From contig NZ_JAQLOI010000001.1 of the NCBI RefSeq assembly GCF_028204155.1, positions 1,550,001 to 1,614,000 of the forward strand: a stretch of 64,000 nt of DNA, in the 5' to 3' direction. The stretch is from Vibrio algarum. GTDB lineage: Bacteria; Pseudomonadota; Gammaproteobacteria; Enterobacterales; Vibrionaceae. The translations under genes were made by a program, and so were the position numbers. The notes below the pieces were generated by a model. The model ran no database searches and had not been told where the DNA came from. It saw only the letters and a list, made by a program, of their open reading frames with translations. Below are positions 63,192 through 64,000 of this stretch, in pieces (the stretch's first letter is position 1; each line of letters begins with the position of its first letter).

Positions 63192-63953
63192 TTACGGTAC
63201 ACGTCGAATTTGAACAATAATGCCCATCAACGGATGGTCTAAGTAGTGGGTTTCACTGCTTCGTATACGGCGTTTTTGTTCCATTCTGTAGCTCTTTAAA
63301 AAACGTTCTTCTTGAATAGTGGGCGATACTTCTTTTAGATCGCCAAACTGAACATTGTTGTCGGTTTCGGCTTCAGTTAGATCAAGTTTCTTGTCTTCTA
63401 AAAATACCTCACGAACGCCTGGAGCTTTAAGGTCTAAGGTGGTTTCTAAAAACAAATAGTGCTGAACATATACTTGCAACTCTCCATCTAACTCGTAGAG
63501 TGGGTTGTCAATGGTCTGTTCTTGAATAGTGCCCGCGCTGTTGTCTGTAAAAGTGATTTTTTGGCTGCCGTCAGGGTTATAAGATTTGGAATAATCTTTA
63601 CCAGCTCGAATTCGAAACTTAGGCGCAGAAGCTTTGCCATTGTCACCTTGACGCCATACTTTATGCATTAAAACTTGAAATCCGGCGTGCTTTTTAAGGC
63701 GTTCTACTTGGTTAAGTAGTTGATACTCATCGTAGCCGCGAATGGAAACCCCTTTTCTCTGCCTATATTCACTGTTTTCAAAGGTCCCCACATTAGTGAA
63801 GTCGATTGGTGGCATTGCGCTAGGCCAAGATTCACTTAGCTTTTCAGGATCAACAGTGCGTTTAAATACAATAAGTTCAATATCAAATTGACGCTCGGCC
63901 GCGAACGACGGCAAAGCAATGATAAAGAGCAGAAGAAAGACCAGTTTTTTCAT
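63192..63953 (-). CDS. csiV: CsiV, periplasmic activator of PBP1A-dependent cell-wall synthesis
   Basis: A 253-residue exported protein: signal peptide MKKLVFLLLFIIALPSFAA, then RQFDIELIVFKRTVDPEKLSESWP, the family opening, a central region of short beta strands, and a basic C-terminus with HYLDHPLMGIIVQIRRVP. In V. cholerae CsiV binds peptidoglycan and is needed for PBP1A/LpoA function. The gene is read leftward from the window edge; its upstream neighbour is outside. Confidence 0.87.
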   Translation of the reverse strand: MKKLVFLLLFIIALPSFAAERQFDIELIVFKRTVDPEKLSESWPSAMPPIDFTNVGTFENSEYRQRKGVSIRGYDEYQLLNQVERLKKHAGFQVLMHKVWRQGDNGKASAPKFRIRAGKDYSKSYNPDGSQKITFTDNSAGTIQEQTIDNPLYELDGELQVYVQHYLFLETTLDLKAPGVREVFLEDKKLDLTEAETDNNVQFGDLKEVSPTIQEERFLKSYRMEQKRRIRSSETHYLDHPLMGIIVQIRRVP

Positions 63954-64000
63954 TTTGACTCCGCAAAAAGGGGACTGTTATCGTTGAGCATAGTATTTTT

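Noticed and set aside
63140..63217. N-terminal extension of the acetyltransferase to ATG 63217
   Set aside because: It would overlap csiV by 26 bases and translate the csiV terminator hairpin; the family begins near the TTG at 63139.
1..64000. CRISPR arrays, tRNA, rRNA, insertion sequences, prophage
   Set aside because: No regularly spaced repeats, no tRNA cloverleaf sequences, no rRNA segments and no transposase or integrase genes were seen.

Overview
This window looks like chromosomal DNA of a marine gammaproteobacterium, most probably a Vibrio or close relative (AT-rich, about 40-42% GC by eye). The evidence is the ordered block hinT - COG3014 lipoprotein - ycfL - lpoB - thiK - ycfP - ndh, csiV (a Vibrio cell-wall factor), a DUF1887 protein that I recognise as very close to V. 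cholerae VC1899, a NorR-type nnrS promoter, LamB-like porins and several chemoreceptors. I see no rRNA, tRNA, CRISPR array, prophage or insertion sequence.

Layout. 1-3.2 kb: pyruvate:flavodoxin oxidoreductase (nifJ, 5' end outside the window, frameshifted). 3.2-5.1 kb: nitric-oxide stress locus, with nnrS and a divergent unlisted 42-aa membrane protein sharing three NorR-type sites and two sigma-54 promoters. 5.2-13.1 kb: a 47-aa small protein, a YddG-like exporter, a TetR/metallo-beta-lactamase pair, a cytochrome b561/cytochrome c' pair, a MocR regulator divergent from an FMN-binding oxidase-like gene, and ybiB. 13.3-18.6 kb: HD-GYP phosphodiesterase, DUF481 outer-membrane protein, aldehyde dehydrogenase with its TetR and operator, adenine deaminase. 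18.7-19.1 kb: two small proteins facing each other across a shared terminator. 19.7-23.0 kb: nitrate/sulfonate-type ABC importer. 23.1-43.6 kb: carbohydrate region with an orphan solute-binding protein, two LamB-like porins, a LacI-led operon (binding protein, two permeases, ATPase, GH94 phosphorylase, GH116 beta-glucosidase), a second LacI and a chemoreceptor. 43.8-51.6 kb: CBS protein, MATE exporter, SLC13 transporter with histidine kinase and response regulator, zinc/cadmium ATPase zntA. 51.9-56.1 kb: udp, the CARF-nuclease-like DUF1887 protein, a chemoreceptor. 56.3-64 kb: hinT to ndh core block, an acetyltransferase and csiV.

How parts work together. In the sugar operon an imported beta-linked oligosaccharide would be cut inside the cell by phosphorolysis (GH94) and hydrolysis (GH116); a recurring TTTCATGAAAC element near porin, LacI and chemoreceptor genes may tie them into one regulon. 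LpoB and CsiV serve the peptidoglycan synthases. Several classical control sites are readable: NorR/sigma-54 (nnrS), ZntR-type (zntA), CRP and CytR-like (udp), FNR (ndh), TetR palindromes.

Quality warning. Five genes (nifJ, yddG-like, a tetR, the mocR, the MATE gene) are broken by six single-base shifts; each is repaired by adding one base to a homopolymer run. This pattern fits homopolymer deletion errors in the assembly better than five independent pseudogenes.
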